Shown: positions 48,601 to 62,113 of the stretch, piece after piece
Position numbering within the stretch: the stretch's first letter is position 1
How the letters are laid out: each line of letters opens with the position of its first letter
From: Pempheris klunzingeri
Lineage: Eukaryota > Chordata > Actinopteri > Acropomatiformes > Pempheridae
DNA: 64,000 bases
Reading direction: 5' to 3'
NCBI RefSeq assembly: GCF_042242105.1
Contig: NC_092013.1
Coordinates: 15,741,618-15,805,617, forward strand
Translations under genes and position numbers: made by a program
The notes under the pieces: model-generated
Seen by the model: only the letters and a program-made list of their open reading frames with translations
Database searches by the model: none
What the model was told of the DNA's origin: nothing

Positions 48601-48637
48601 AGGAGCAAAGGGTATATAGCATGGGCTTTACAGTCTG

Positions 48638-48707
<70 letters not shown>

Positions 48708-49260
48708 GATTAATGCTCTTTACTAGCTCCCACTTACTCTCTGTCTATTTAGCATTCTCCCATTCCTCCACAGTGTGCTGCTTGGGCCTGGACAAAAGCT
48801 CAGTGGGACGCAGGGCTGCTCGGCAGAGAGCTTTCAGGAATATTACCCTGCAGACCACGTGCTCATGTGAGAGACAATCTGCAGAGTCAGGAGGAAACAT
48901 ACAACTTAGATCTGATGGAGATGCAGAAAAAATGCAAAGTGTAGGAGGAGCAGGAGCTGATTCTGCATCTGCACTTCAGAGACAGTTGGCAGACAAAGTC
49001 CTGGGAGGGTCAGGTTTTCTGGTATTATTTTACATTATCAGCACACATTATTAGCGTTCTTTAGCATTCATGACTCATGCATGATATTGCTATTAGGTTT
49101 GGTTTACCTGTTATTTTATTTAAAAAGCAGCTGCTAAAGCATTAACTACCTTGGGTTGATCATGTGATCTGTATGTGGGGGAGGGGTTGAGGTTGTGATG
49201 GGGACGGGAGCTGCAGGGATGAATAAATCACAGAAGGCCTCCCTGTTGATTAAATATGTG

Positions 49261-49309
<49 letters not shown>

Positions 49310-51803
49310 ATACTTATGTGTGTGCGTCCATTTAGAGGCACTTGGGTTGACTCTGATAAAGATGCAGTTTAATCAATCAGCTGATGGCAGCTCTACTGAG
49401 AACTGATACAGAACAGAAATCGGGAAGAAGCCATAAAAAGCAGACATGAACAGGAAATTACAAGGGACGTGGAGGCTTTTTGCTTGTATTTATTAAAGGA
49501 GATTGGCTGATTGATTACTCAGGAAGTCTTTGAAAGGAAACGGCCGTATTACTTGAGCATTTTAAACATTTTTAGATGTCCTTTGTGTTACCACACCATC
49601 ATTATCTTTTCTAATTTCCTCTAACAGTTATGGGTTGAGTGGGCCCATGGATGTAATGTGTCACCATTTGGTATCTTGTGTTAGGTTTAAATTAATTGCT
49701 ATCTATCATCGACATAACCAGCCCAATGTTTTATTGGAGGTGCTAAGCTCTTTGTAAGACCAATATTAGCTTAATTATAGCATGTTTACTAAGTGGATAT
49801 TTATGTTTCATAATTCAAAACAGCCTTCACTGAAAAACCTAGTTCTTATGTGGAGATTTGTAATAATTTACATCTGCTAGGTGCGACTGTTGCATACATA
49901 GAGTATGTTAACTGAAACATTAGTTTACTAATACATGACCTGTTTTGAGTGAAGTTAAAGTGATACTATTGAAATATGGCCCTTATTCAAAATATTGTCT
50001 AATAATTATATGAACTGAGACAATTAAATCAACCCAAATTTGCAAAACATTATGCCAGTAAAGTTTATTTTACACTCATTCTTAACTACATAAATGTTGG
50101 GCTGCTTCATCTGAACACATATTTCCAAGTATGCACATATACAGAAAACAAGGTAATACCTACCTTAACAAAAGATTTTAGTGAAATACATAGATTTTGT
50201 CAGTTGTTAGCTTGGATTGCTACAATTTACACATCAGTGATAAGATATTTTTAAGTTTTAATGGTGCAACTTGATTTGGTAGTTTACATAGGTTGGTTTG
50301 AAACTAGCTAGTAATTCGGAGGAAATCAGGAATGACTGTGTAACGTTTTTATGTATTTACCAATAGCTGGCTCAAGCCAATTCAGGATTTATAAGGGGAC
50401 ATTAAGTACACCAGAAGTACAATAAAGGCACTATGGTTGCTATGGTGCTGTAATGATTATGTGTGGTAAAGAAGCAATGAGTATCTACTCAGATCAATAT
50501 TTATTTTATGTTCATGTGGACAGTATATAAAAATGTGTCTCCCTTCTTTGTTCTCTTTTCTGACTTTTTCAGTTGTTTCTCCTCTCTGTGTCTGTGTCTC
50601 ATCACACATTTATCCACAAACATACAGTCACTGAGTTTCCTCCAGGACATGACAAGCAGGTCAGATAGAAAATCTAAACTGATCATAGGTGCTACTAATT
50701 GAATGGCTGTGTGACAGACCTGTCCAGAGTATCTCTCCTATATCCACCCATTGATGCTGCTTGTTCAAGCCCCCGAAAAGATGGATGGATGCACAGCTCA
50801 TGCACATGACCATCGTCAACCATCGTCATCAACTACATGACACACTTCAAAGAAAGAAAATCAGAAAAGCGCTTTTAAAATTGAGGCAGAATTTAGAACC
50901 AAACAGTGTATCTAGACAGATCAATAGCTGGATGAGTGGATCAGGGAGGAGAAGAAAAGGAGGAGATAAAAAAGAAACAGGGGAGGGATGGTGTAGGGGC
51001 CATGTCCTCTTTACACTTTGGACCTGAGGGCCAATCATTACCCCATCCATGCCTGGAAGTGGCCGTTCACTTATTGATCAGCAGTGGGGCAGGTGGTGAG
51101 CTTAGGGGTTGTTAAAGATGCATGTGAAGTCAGGATGGGGTTACCATTGTCCTCTAAAAGCAATGTGTTTGTACCATTCCTGAAATATACTTTAAGTGCT
51201 GTAAAGATGCTCATGAGGGTTTTCTCTTTTTTTGGTTCTATTTGTTTTATAAATTGATATTAAACTACCCGAGTGTTGTCCTTCATCAATGCTTTTAAGC
51301 AGGAAGTTGAGTCACATCCGTGGGCAGTGAACCACATTATCCCAAAGGGGTTTTTGCATGGCCTGGCAGCTGTCTCTGTCTCTCTTTTTGCCCTTTACAG
51401 TGCATTACCTAACCCTTTTTCCCTTCTGCCCCGAGTGGGAGAGAGTTGAGATGTTAAAAACTTGATGATTCACAGCATGGTCACCTCATTCTCAGCTGTC
51501 ATTTTCTCATCAGCAAAACTGAAAGGAGAAACTGGCGTCAGGTGTGAAAGCAGCATTTTCTGAAACAGGCCCTTTAGGTCTGTTTTATGAGACTGATTGT
51601 CACCGTCGACGTTGTTGGACAGGCTGCGGTCGATCTGTTGATCCTCAGTTTACACAGTTGTTGCACAGCCTCCTGTTGTCTTGTGTGCGTCCGCACATGT
51701 GCCTGTGTGTATGTGTGAGTTTATGGACAAACATTCAGGTCCATTTTTTACGCTCATGTCTCTATTAATGTCTGCATGCTTGCACATGTTTTCCTTTGCA
51801 TGC

Positions 51804-51848
<45 letters not shown>

Positions 51849-52653
51849 TCTGTCCAGGTCAGAGGTCACAGTCTTGTCTCGGGATAACAGAAGGCCTACA
51901 GAGCCCCTGGCCCCCATGCTGATCCTGTAGAGCCACTGTCTAGAGAGCAACAGCCTCATGCTGCTCTTCGAAGGACAGATGTTAAAGGGTGTGAGCAGAC
52001 AGATTAGGAGGGATGAGCTGAAATTATCCTAAAACTAAATATCGGAATTTTTTAGGGTGCATGTGATTCAACTTTTCATAAACTTTATTAGCCTTCAAAG
52101 GCCCACGCCTGGAAAATTCCAGGGAAGGGTTGGGTTAAAAAAATGTTTGTATCCCCTGTTAAAAGTTTCAGTTGCTCTTTAAATTCATCTTGACGCTGAA
52201 GTACAACTTTCTGTCCCCTTCTGCATATCGTTTGGATGGTGTGCATTCATAGTGAGGTCCTTTACAAACTGAGCTTGTGTGGCCGTCTTGTTATTGCTTA
52301 AACTGCCTTCCAGTCTTTTCTTTGTCTCTCACACATCATTTATCTGTTATTTTTACCCTCTTTCCATAAACACACAAAACAGGAGGCAAGGAATTATCTT
52401 GGGATTTCAAAATACCTTTTCTTCAGTGTTTGGGTGTGTTGGTTGACTGTGTACTGGTATGGTCTCTGTTGGCCATATCTGTTTTTGTTTTTGCAGTGTT
52501 TTCTTGATGATTAGAGAAAGAATGCTGGTCTGAATATTGGTTACATATGTAATATATTGTTATCCAGTCTTTTTCCCACTCTCACTGCCTGTACGGGAGG
52601 CTGTATGCAGGGAAGTGACTCCTGAGGGTGGGGGAGGAATGAAGAGGGATGGG

Positions 52654-52699
<46 letters not shown>

Positions 52700-53667
52700 G
52701 GTGGGGGGTGCTGATGGGGGAGGGGTGGACAGGATCGTGGAGCGAATGAGTGTTGGGGTCACTGCACATGCTCCCCTCAATGAACACATGGGTATAGGGG
52801 TAGTGTAATGAGGGTCCAGTGTGTGACTGTCTTGTGTCTGTGATGATTAGCTGGAAAAACAGGGATGATTTTTATGACAGTGGAGGGTGGGGGTATAAAT
52901 CACCTTCAATAAAGCAGAGGCATATGAATATGTGTGTGCTTTTCTTTGTCTGACTGCATTCTGTATTTTCATTAGTGCTAATAGAGGCTATGATTCTGTG
53001 GACAGTAATTTCTGTGGGTGTGTCTGTCGGTCAGTCCAGAATAAAATAACTCAACATCTACGAGATTGATTGCCACGAAATTTTATATAATAGTTGCCAG
53101 ATGATTAATTCCTATGCCTATGGTGATCCCCCGTCTTTCTCTGGTGCTACATTGACATTTGTGGTTCTGAATGTTCTCCACAACTACCCGCAAAGCTAAT
53201 GCCACTCTCATCAGCCTCAGCTTTACTTTTTACTTTATTGCTAATCTGCAAATGTTAGCATGCTAACATGCTAAAATAAGATCCTGAACATAGCAAACAT
53301 TACACCTGCTTAACACCAGCATATCAGCAATGTCATCGCGATCATGTTAGCATTCAGATGTTAGGAGTTAACTCAAAGCGCTGCTCTGTTTAAGCACAGC
53401 CTCCTGGTGCCACTAGCATGGCTGTCGACTCTTAATCAGGGGGGTCACTGATACAGGCGGGGCCCAGGTGCATTATCTAATCTATGTATGCAACCCGGCA
53501 GTGTAAATCATACAAACACACACTTCAGTTATGCTGGTGCAGCCTCTGAGGCGTCTGGGATCATGTGGGCATTTCACTAGCCACCGTCACGGTCACACTC
53601 AGCAGCCTGATATCTCCTCCTGGCTCAGTGTGCAGCAGCAAAAACACAAGCCTACCCACAACCACTC

Positions 53668-53716
<49 letters not shown>

Positions 53717-56700
53717 CATGTCAAATGTGGGTTTACTGAAAGATGAGCTTGGCAGTGGAGATCATGATCACACTGTCTGACTCAATCCTGAACAATGACG
53801 TGAGCTGAGAGGTGGGTAAAGGGCAAACAAATGAAAACATTACTCAGTCGTGACTTGTCTGTGTCGAATTTGGAACATTTGTGCCTGTCTGTATGCTGGG
53901 CATTATTCAACTCTAGCTCACTCAATTAGATAATGGATCAGTTATCATGATAGTTGTCAATTATCATAGCTGTCGATCTGTTAGTTGTATAATCCACTGG
54001 TTTACTTCCCTCAGACCTTTTCAACCAGTATCCCCACTCTTCTCCCACATATAATTAAATAGTTTGCACTGATTATTTTGAATGACAGTGAAATATGTGG
54101 TGTCTCCATTAACTTAGGTTGGATAAATGTCAATGGCTGTACACTGTATCCTACATATAAGCCATCCAACTCTTTCCTCCAAATAGTTGTGGTATAACAG
54201 CTTAACAGACCTCCCACCTTGCACCCTTACACCTGCCTGTGTGTCTGCACATTGGGGGGTTGGGGGTGAGGAGGGGGATATATCACCTTAACTCCTAAAC
54301 ACAAACCAGGGCTCCTTGGAATGTGGAGCTATAAGAAGGATCAGATCTTATCAGGGTTTTTTTTAGTGATATGTCTTCCTTCTTAATTAGATCCCTTTAG
54401 TTTAACATGTGTTTGCATTAGCTTAACACCGTTTGGTTGGCGGTCTCATGTGGACCACCAGTGATGTGTAGACGTCATTATTTCACATCAGATGTGTTTG
54501 GGGTTCTCACTCATTAAGGTTAGGGGGAATCACTCCTGAGGCATGCACGGCTGCACCTCAACAGAAGCAGTTGTCCGGACAGAGTAGAAAAGGAGTAGAA
54601 AATAGAAATTAGGGCTGTCTGGCAGTCTGGGCGGTATCAGTGTTAGAGTTCATGTTCTGTGTTAGAGTGTATTATGAAAGAGAGGATGAGAGTGAGGACA
54701 AAAGTTCTTTTATTACACCGTAAGAAAAGATGTTGAGTCAGGGTGGCAGCTGTTGTTATGGTGAAAAATGAGTAAGATGTTAGGATGTGCAGCAGTCAGG
54801 TCCACCATGTTTGACTCTCCCCTTTGTAAGTAGTCTACAAACCATTCTAACACAATGCTCACAGTCAGCACTAGCCCCGTTTCTGACCTTGTACATTATT
54901 CCTTGACTCCTTTTACTCTGGGCCAAAGTCTTCATTTGACTGACTGACCAACTAACCAACACAGCTTTACCAGAGCCATGCTGAAAAACTTTGCTAAACC
55001 GCAAAAGATGAAGATTATGAGGAAGAGGGACACATAGAGCGTGTTTAACCCAGTCACAGTGGTTAGTTACATTGAGTGGAGCCAATATTGTAACATGTAG
55101 ACAATGTACTGCATCAAATGTAGCAATCTCAATTATCCAGCACAACAGTAAAGAGGTATGACGAGTTGCTGTGAACCCAGCACTCTTATTATGGTCTGTC
55201 TGTTTGTCTGTGCATGGTTCATGCAATGCTATCAGCTTGCTACACTGTATTTATAGTCAAAATACCTCCACAGAGTGGATCTAATTTAAGTGTGTACATA
55301 ACAAGGTAGATATGGAGGGTGCTGGTGATGGGAACTTACACAGCCATTGCAGCTACTTGTTAGTCATATGTAACAACATCATTGTTATAATTATATTTAA
55401 GCAGCAGGCACATTTTAAGTGCTATTAGTGTGGCAACCAATTTAAGGTTGATCCCTCTCACTTTTCTTTTCTTTCGATCTCAGAAGCTTCTCTTTGTTCT
55501 CCGATCTCCCTCCTCTGCCTCTGTTTCCCCACGTCTCGCTTCCATGCATATGCCATGGCTGACAGTGTTGGGTGGAATGTGGCTCAACGTTTGGTTTTTA
55601 AATAGCATCCTAGCCTGAATAAGTCACTCCTAATAAGGCAGAGGGCAGTGACACTGGCCCCAAAATATCAGCAACCACCTCACTGAGAATAAAACTTTTC
55701 CTTGCCTTGATAGTGAAAGTATATTGGTGGTAACTACAGTGCAAACCAGATACAGTACATGCAGACTCTGCAGAGCTGCTTTGGATCAAATTAAAGTCAA
55801 GATAGCATGACAGTGTGATTAGCTGTAGGTGGTCTCAGCAGGGTTTCAACAGTCTTGCTTGAGCTGCAGGTGTTTGTACTTAACAGTAATGGTGGCGTAG
55901 GTCAGCTGAGGCGATTGTGCAAAATTTGCCACCAGCCATGTGTGAAATAACATGAGAAAATGTTAAGTGTACAGTGACCCTGCCACCGAATCATGTGTGC
56001 TTAGCATCACATCTACCACTAGAGTTACATTGTAAGTTCTTGTACTCAGACTCACATGAGATGTTTATTTCTTGGTGTACGTTGCAGTTTCAAGACACCA
56101 GGCATTACAGTTAAATGTCAGTGATGTTCCCTTAGGATCCTTGTGGGGGCGCCGCAGGCTGCAGGGCAGGGCCTGTTGCGGGGCAGTCGGCCAGGAGCCT
56201 TGTTCAAGTGTCCAATCACACCAGAGGAGTACGACTGTGAGAGGGTGGATATTGATGGAGAAGGTGAGTGTACTGCTGTAGAGCTGAAACAATTAGTCCA
56301 TTAATTGATTAGCAGTGACACTGTTGATAGTGGTCTACTCATTATCAACAACATCACTTTTTGGACAAAATGCCATACATTCACACTCAAATATGTTCCA
56401 AATTTGCTGGTTTTCTTGTTGTCTGACTGTTCTGTAATAGCAAACTAAACACTTGGTTGGTCAGACGAAACAACCAATTTTAACATGCCAACCAAGGCTG
56501 TAAAAATGGTGACGGCCATCCTCTACTAAATTCTGACCATCAATCAAAACGATTAATCAATTAATAAAGAAATATGGATGATGAAAATAGTTTGTTGTAT
56601 ACCTGCTGTAGACAGCAGTGATTTGGATAGTCAGCTTTCTTTTCTTTGATTTTCCACAGAGATCATCCTTGACTTTATCTTCCATCCTTGACTATTTTGT

Positions 56701-59700
56701 AACGTCAAAATAAACCTTTCTAGGTTCTTTCGGTTGCTGAAAGTATTCGTGAACACCGAAATACCTTTGTATTCAAAAGCTTCTCACTAATGTTGCCATT
56801 ACTTGAAATTTAATTGAATATCTCCATTGAATATCAAAGTGCTGTGTGCTCCCTATGGCTCAGATCCTAATTGGTTTACAATATGGGAACCTTCATGATT
56901 GCAATTTCCTTCTGTGTTTTCCCTCAGTGAGTCTGGACAGGGAGAGCAAAGACAACCAGTGGCTGGGAGTCACTGTCAAAAGTCAGGGCATTGGAGGGAA
57001 GGTGGTGGTAAGTAAAGTCCACATCCTGAAAATGCATCAGTGCAGGAATCTGAAAGAAGGTTGTTCATGTGTTTAAAGGAGAAATGTTGTTCCACTTCTG
57101 GCCCAATGGTCTGTAAACATAGAAGCCACATTTTCAGTTTTGGTTCATTTGTTGTAATAATTTTTAGACATTTATGTCAAAGTCACAGGCTGACTGATAT
57201 CCTGTAGATCTTTTAAAATGACTTTCTTATCTTAACATCTGAGTACATTTTAAAAAAAGGAATGCTCTAATTCCATTTCCTGTCCATCACCAGACCTGCG
57301 CTCACCTGTATGAGCTCAGGCAGCGCGTGAGTCAGCCTTCAGAGACTCGTGACCCCATTGGACGCTGCTACGTCCTCAGTGAAGATCTGACAGAGCGAGA
57401 CGACCTGGACGGAGGGGAGTGGAAGTTCTGCGAGGGCCGGCCACAGGGACACGAGCAGTTTGGCTTCTGTCAGCAGGGCCTGTCTGTCAGTTTCACCCCA
57501 GACAACAACTTCATCCTGTTTGGGGCACCGGGAACATACAACTGGAAAGGTAAGGTGTCTGACTGACCTGCAGAGGGCTGGAGCACAGAGGCAAGGCAGT
57601 GAAAAGGCAGCTACTTCCTGTGGAGAGATCTTTACCATCGTAGTGCTGCAGTTGCAGCTGCATTCATTAGTTTTAGGGCAGCAACAGCGGTTGTCCGCTT
57701 TGGATTCGTGGTATATAGATAAAAACTAAATTGTTAGCATACAACTGAATGATCACACATTCAGCAGACAGATGAAAACTGAAGAAAACATTTTTATTGT
57801 TTTTTCAAATAAATGTTTCTGGTCTGTACTGATTAACATTCATAAATGCTGCATCATTACAACATGCAAAATGTTCATTTTCCTTGGATTTAAGGATAAT
57901 GTTTATCATTGAGTACTGTGAGTTAGAATAAACTGTTGCAACTAATGTGAGCTAGAGAAGAGAGACAATCCATGTAAACTAGCTAATTAAAACAGTACAG
58001 TGTTATTAACAGGACAATACTGTTGATTAAAAAGGTCTAATTGATTTATAAGCCAATCTAGTGATTGGTCACAGAAATGATGCAGAGCACTTAATCAAAG
58101 ACAGCACTAGGATCTATCTGGTGCAGCAATCAATTACTGGATTGATTTGGTTGTACTGTCATGAGATCAGTGCTGTGCTTTACTGCATAATGGTCTTAAT
58201 TTATGCAATTCACATTCTAAAACATTTAAATACAACTCTTCATTTTGTCTGGTAGATGTGTTGTTGTGTGTATATGAGTGTGTGTGTGTTTGTCTCAAAT
58301 TCATACTGCACACAAATTTTAAGTAGGTTTCGAGTTTATAGTGCACTCACTGTGGATAAGTGATAAAATTAAGGATACACCAGAGAGAATAGGGTTGCTT
58401 TTTGAGTCAATGGACACTTCTCTACCATAATGCATTGCACAAAGAATGCAGGATCTGCTCTTAGCTGACACGATCTAAATAGATGTGAAAGGTGGTGAGA
58501 CATTTAAATCCACAATTTGATTGATGTCCAACATTGCAAGTATATTGTATAATTTCCTGCAGGTATAAAATGTTACAGTATGTTGATTTTTTTATATATA
58601 TTTTTATGTTATTAGTACGGTGTACTATGATGATTAGTATGTAGTAAAGACTGTGTAGAATTAGTGAGCACTATAGATTTGGGACTTGCCATGTGCGTTC
58701 TAATGTTTGTTGTGGGAGAAAGTGAGAGTATGAAATGTGTTGCTGTTACTTTGCTGTGTCCTCACCTATTTCCATTCCAGGTGAGATGCGCGTCCAGCTC
58801 CTAAACCAGACTATGCTGGACCTCGGTTTCTATGATGACGGACCCTACGAGGTGGCAGATCAGAAACAACTTAATGCCCAGCTCATCCCTGTGCCCTACC
58901 ACAGTTACCTGGGTAGGATTAGCCCTCCCTGCTCACTGCTGCCTGTGCACAGGAGAGAAAGAGAGGGCCGGGGGAGGGCGACACCAGGGCTCAGACTGTG
59001 CCCCATCATGGCCGCCATAACAACAGTAGCAACTGCCTCTAACTGATCGTTCCCTGTGACTCACAGACCAACTATTTGTGGGAACAGTTGGGTGGACATG
59101 TGAATTGTGGCCTGACGTGAGTTGCCATGTTGGCAATATTAGCTGAAGTTTGGCCTTCTCCCTCTCTTGGACAAAAAATGGAAATATTTAGCATAAAAAT
59201 AAACCCAGCTACAATGACGTTATCCTCATTCAGTCCACCGCCCTCCTCTGAAAACACAGCACAGGAAAACATGCAAAATGTTTTAAGACACAGTCTTAGG
59301 TCAAAGGCACAGTCTGAGCTTGGTGCATCGTCTCTCCACCAGGTACTCAGTGGTTTCTGTAGGAAAAAAAACACTGAGTACCACAAAGACAAAAAGCCAA
59401 TCAATCACAGCCTGTCTCACCTGCACCTCCCTCTCCCCCTTTTTTCTATCTTTTCACTCTATTTTCCCCTCACCATTTCACCACCCCATCATGCCCCTCC
59501 CACACTCCCTCCTCTGTCTCTCTTTCTCTTTCTGTCTTTCCTTACCTGTCTTGGGCCATAGGGCTCTTGTTCATGGCTAGCCCCGTTGAAGATGCACTGC
59601 TGTACAAAACTCTGGAGCCCTCCAGCCGGCACACATCGTTTGAGGATGTAGCTCATAATAGCTACTTAGGTTTGTAGGCGTGAGGTGTTTTTGTTTGGAC

Positions 59701-62082
59701 CAGATTGGACGTGTAGTGGAAGTAGTCCCACCTTCTTCCTCGTCTTCGTCTTTACCCTTTCTGCTAATTCCACCTCGTGTCTACGTGTATAGATTTTTTT
59801 GTGTGTAATCTATGTACTACCTTGGGCCGAATGACCTTCAGTGTTATAAAGAGACAGCCATCCAAAACTGAAAATTGTCAGTAAAACTATAATTTAATTT
59901 AATTTAATTTAATTTAATTTAATTTAATTTAATTTAATCTAATTTCATTTCATTTCATTTTATTTATACTTCTACTGATTTGACAATGATAAGGAGATGG
60001 TTGTCTCTTTGAGTAGCAGCAGGGTGTTTATCTGTTGTGTCTGTTGTCTGTAGTGTGTTAAATCAGTCTGCATGTGTGTGTTGGGATGAAGCTTTCCAGG
60101 TGGTGGTGGTTTTCTTGTTAGTTGTCATTAGCCATGCTAGTGTCTCTGTGAGGCTGTACGTAGATGCTGTGAGCTAAATGCTAACATCAGAATACTAACA
60201 TGCTGATGTTTAGCTGTGATAACATTTATCGTGTTAACATCGTAGTTTAGTGTCTTAGTATTCTAACACGAGCTAATTAGCACCACAGTTGATGCTGATG
60301 GGAACGTTGCTAGTGTTGTATGTATGTTTGTAGTAGGATGTAGTATGAAGTCATAAACTGTGGTGGACAAATTCAAACTGTGGCTTGATGGATGAAAAGT
60401 TGAGGGATCATCAAAATCTTTTATAGTTCATCCATAGGGGGGTATGAATGCCTGTAGCAAATTTCATGGCAATCCACATGACAGTTTAACACGCTTTAGT
60501 TAAAACCACAGATGTCAATCTCATGTCAGCATTAGAGGATCGTCCCTGTCATTACGATCTATCATCTGGGAGCCATGAATGTTTGTACAAAATTGTGTTC
60601 CAATCCGATTTTATTGGATCAATGAAAACTTTTACCTTCTGGTGTTGCTCGAGGACAGGATATCACCAAAGTCTGTAGGATTTATCCTCTGGGGACCACG
60701 AACGTCTGTGGAAAATTTCATGATGATCCATCAAATGGTTGTTGAAATCTTTCAGTCTGGACTAAAGTGGCGGATGCTTTGTTATGAATCTCTTGGTTTT
60801 AAACATAAAACCCTTTGTCTACGTAACAGGAATTATTTGCTGTCATTGTGGAGTTCCAGTTATTACTTTTCACTAAATGTGTGGATCTGCCTTAAATCTC
60901 TTTATTCACATACCTCTGAGCCTGCTTGCCCTCCTGCTCACCATATTGAGCCGTCTCCTTGACAACACTAATTCCCACATGACCTTTTAGCCTTCATTTA
61001 TAACTCACATGCTTCCATTGATCCTAACCAGATGACACGCCACACCTTTGCATGTTTACTAAACTGACAGAAACAGTGTTGTTTTTTTCTCATTGTTTGT
61101 TCTCAACTATCAATAAATCAAAGAAGCCACAGGGTTCTAGTTGTTTCTAATATTATGGTTATTATATTCCAAGGAGCAGTGTGATGCTGAAGAAAAGCAT
61201 ACGTCCTTTTTACCTCCACCAGGGCCAAATCAAATCCTCAGTGAACAGAATTAACCTCTAAATTAAATTGCAGGATGTTTGGCTGCATTTGTTAAGTCAC
61301 AGCTAAGTTTTCTTTAGATGTGATGCTGCATCCAAGTGGAGCAACCATTGCAAAGATTGTTCAGGTTGTCATTTTCAAAAAAAGAGATGTAAGAAAATAA
61401 TTAGCCTCCACCTCTTTCGTATATGTTTTTAGGCCATATAGAATTAAGTGAAGCCAGTCAGTATTATTCAAAGTTCCTCTTTAATATCCAGGCAGGAACA
61501 GAGATGTACGCTACACAAACAGACGGTCAAATATTTTAAAGTAGAATAGAACAAAGTAGAATGTAAAAACCAGTAGTGAAGAAAAAATGTAAAAATGATA
61601 TGTATGTGAAAAATATGTACAATATGTGCAACATCACTGTGATGTAGAAATTACCTCGCAGGGCCCCTTTGACAGCTTTTACTTCTGTAAGCTTCCATTC
61701 CCCTTTTAGTTTTACAGAGACGACCTTGTAGCAAGCCTGTGTGTTAAAAGCCGCCCTGTGTTGAAAAAGTAGCACCTTTTGTCTCTGTCCGTTGGTTTTT
61801 ACAGGACCGACGATGTATACTGTTGCATTCCACACCTGCCACCCTGGAGCTGCTCACTGTTTGTCACTGTTTTGTCTCCCTCTGTATGTTTACTCACGTC
61901 TAACAAATGCCCGCCCCCCCCATGTCCTGACAGATTATCCTCCCCTTTCACACCATCTGCATGTTTTCAGTTTGGTGAAGCAAATGCATGTGGTTGCTTC
62001 TGTTCAGGTGAATTGTTTGATACGATGTGCTATTTTTCACATCTTCATAAGACCATTTCAACACAATCTTGTTATGAAGCCA

Positions 62083-62113
<31 letters not shown>

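Larger units (their letters stand above)
42835..56135. other. itga7: itga7 intron 1 (13.3 kb)
   Basis: A very large first intron, typical of integrin alpha genes and a usual home of enhancers. It holds copies of repeats A, B (two), C and D, six CA/GT arrays, and many short frames. The longest is 148 codons on the minus strand at 54780-55226. None resembles a known protein or has splice context, so no nested gene is called. Confidence 0.75.

Noticed and set aside
54780-55226. 148-codon minus-strand frame in itga7 intron 1
   Set aside because: Several frames of this length are expected by chance in 64 kb read six ways. It has no family resemblance, no splice or promoter context, and an amino-acid make-up like translated non-coding DNA.
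56846-57076. Frame starting upstream of itga7 exon 3
   Set aside because: Only 56928-57007 is exonic. The upstream part is intron read-through and the AG at 56926-56927 is the acceptor.
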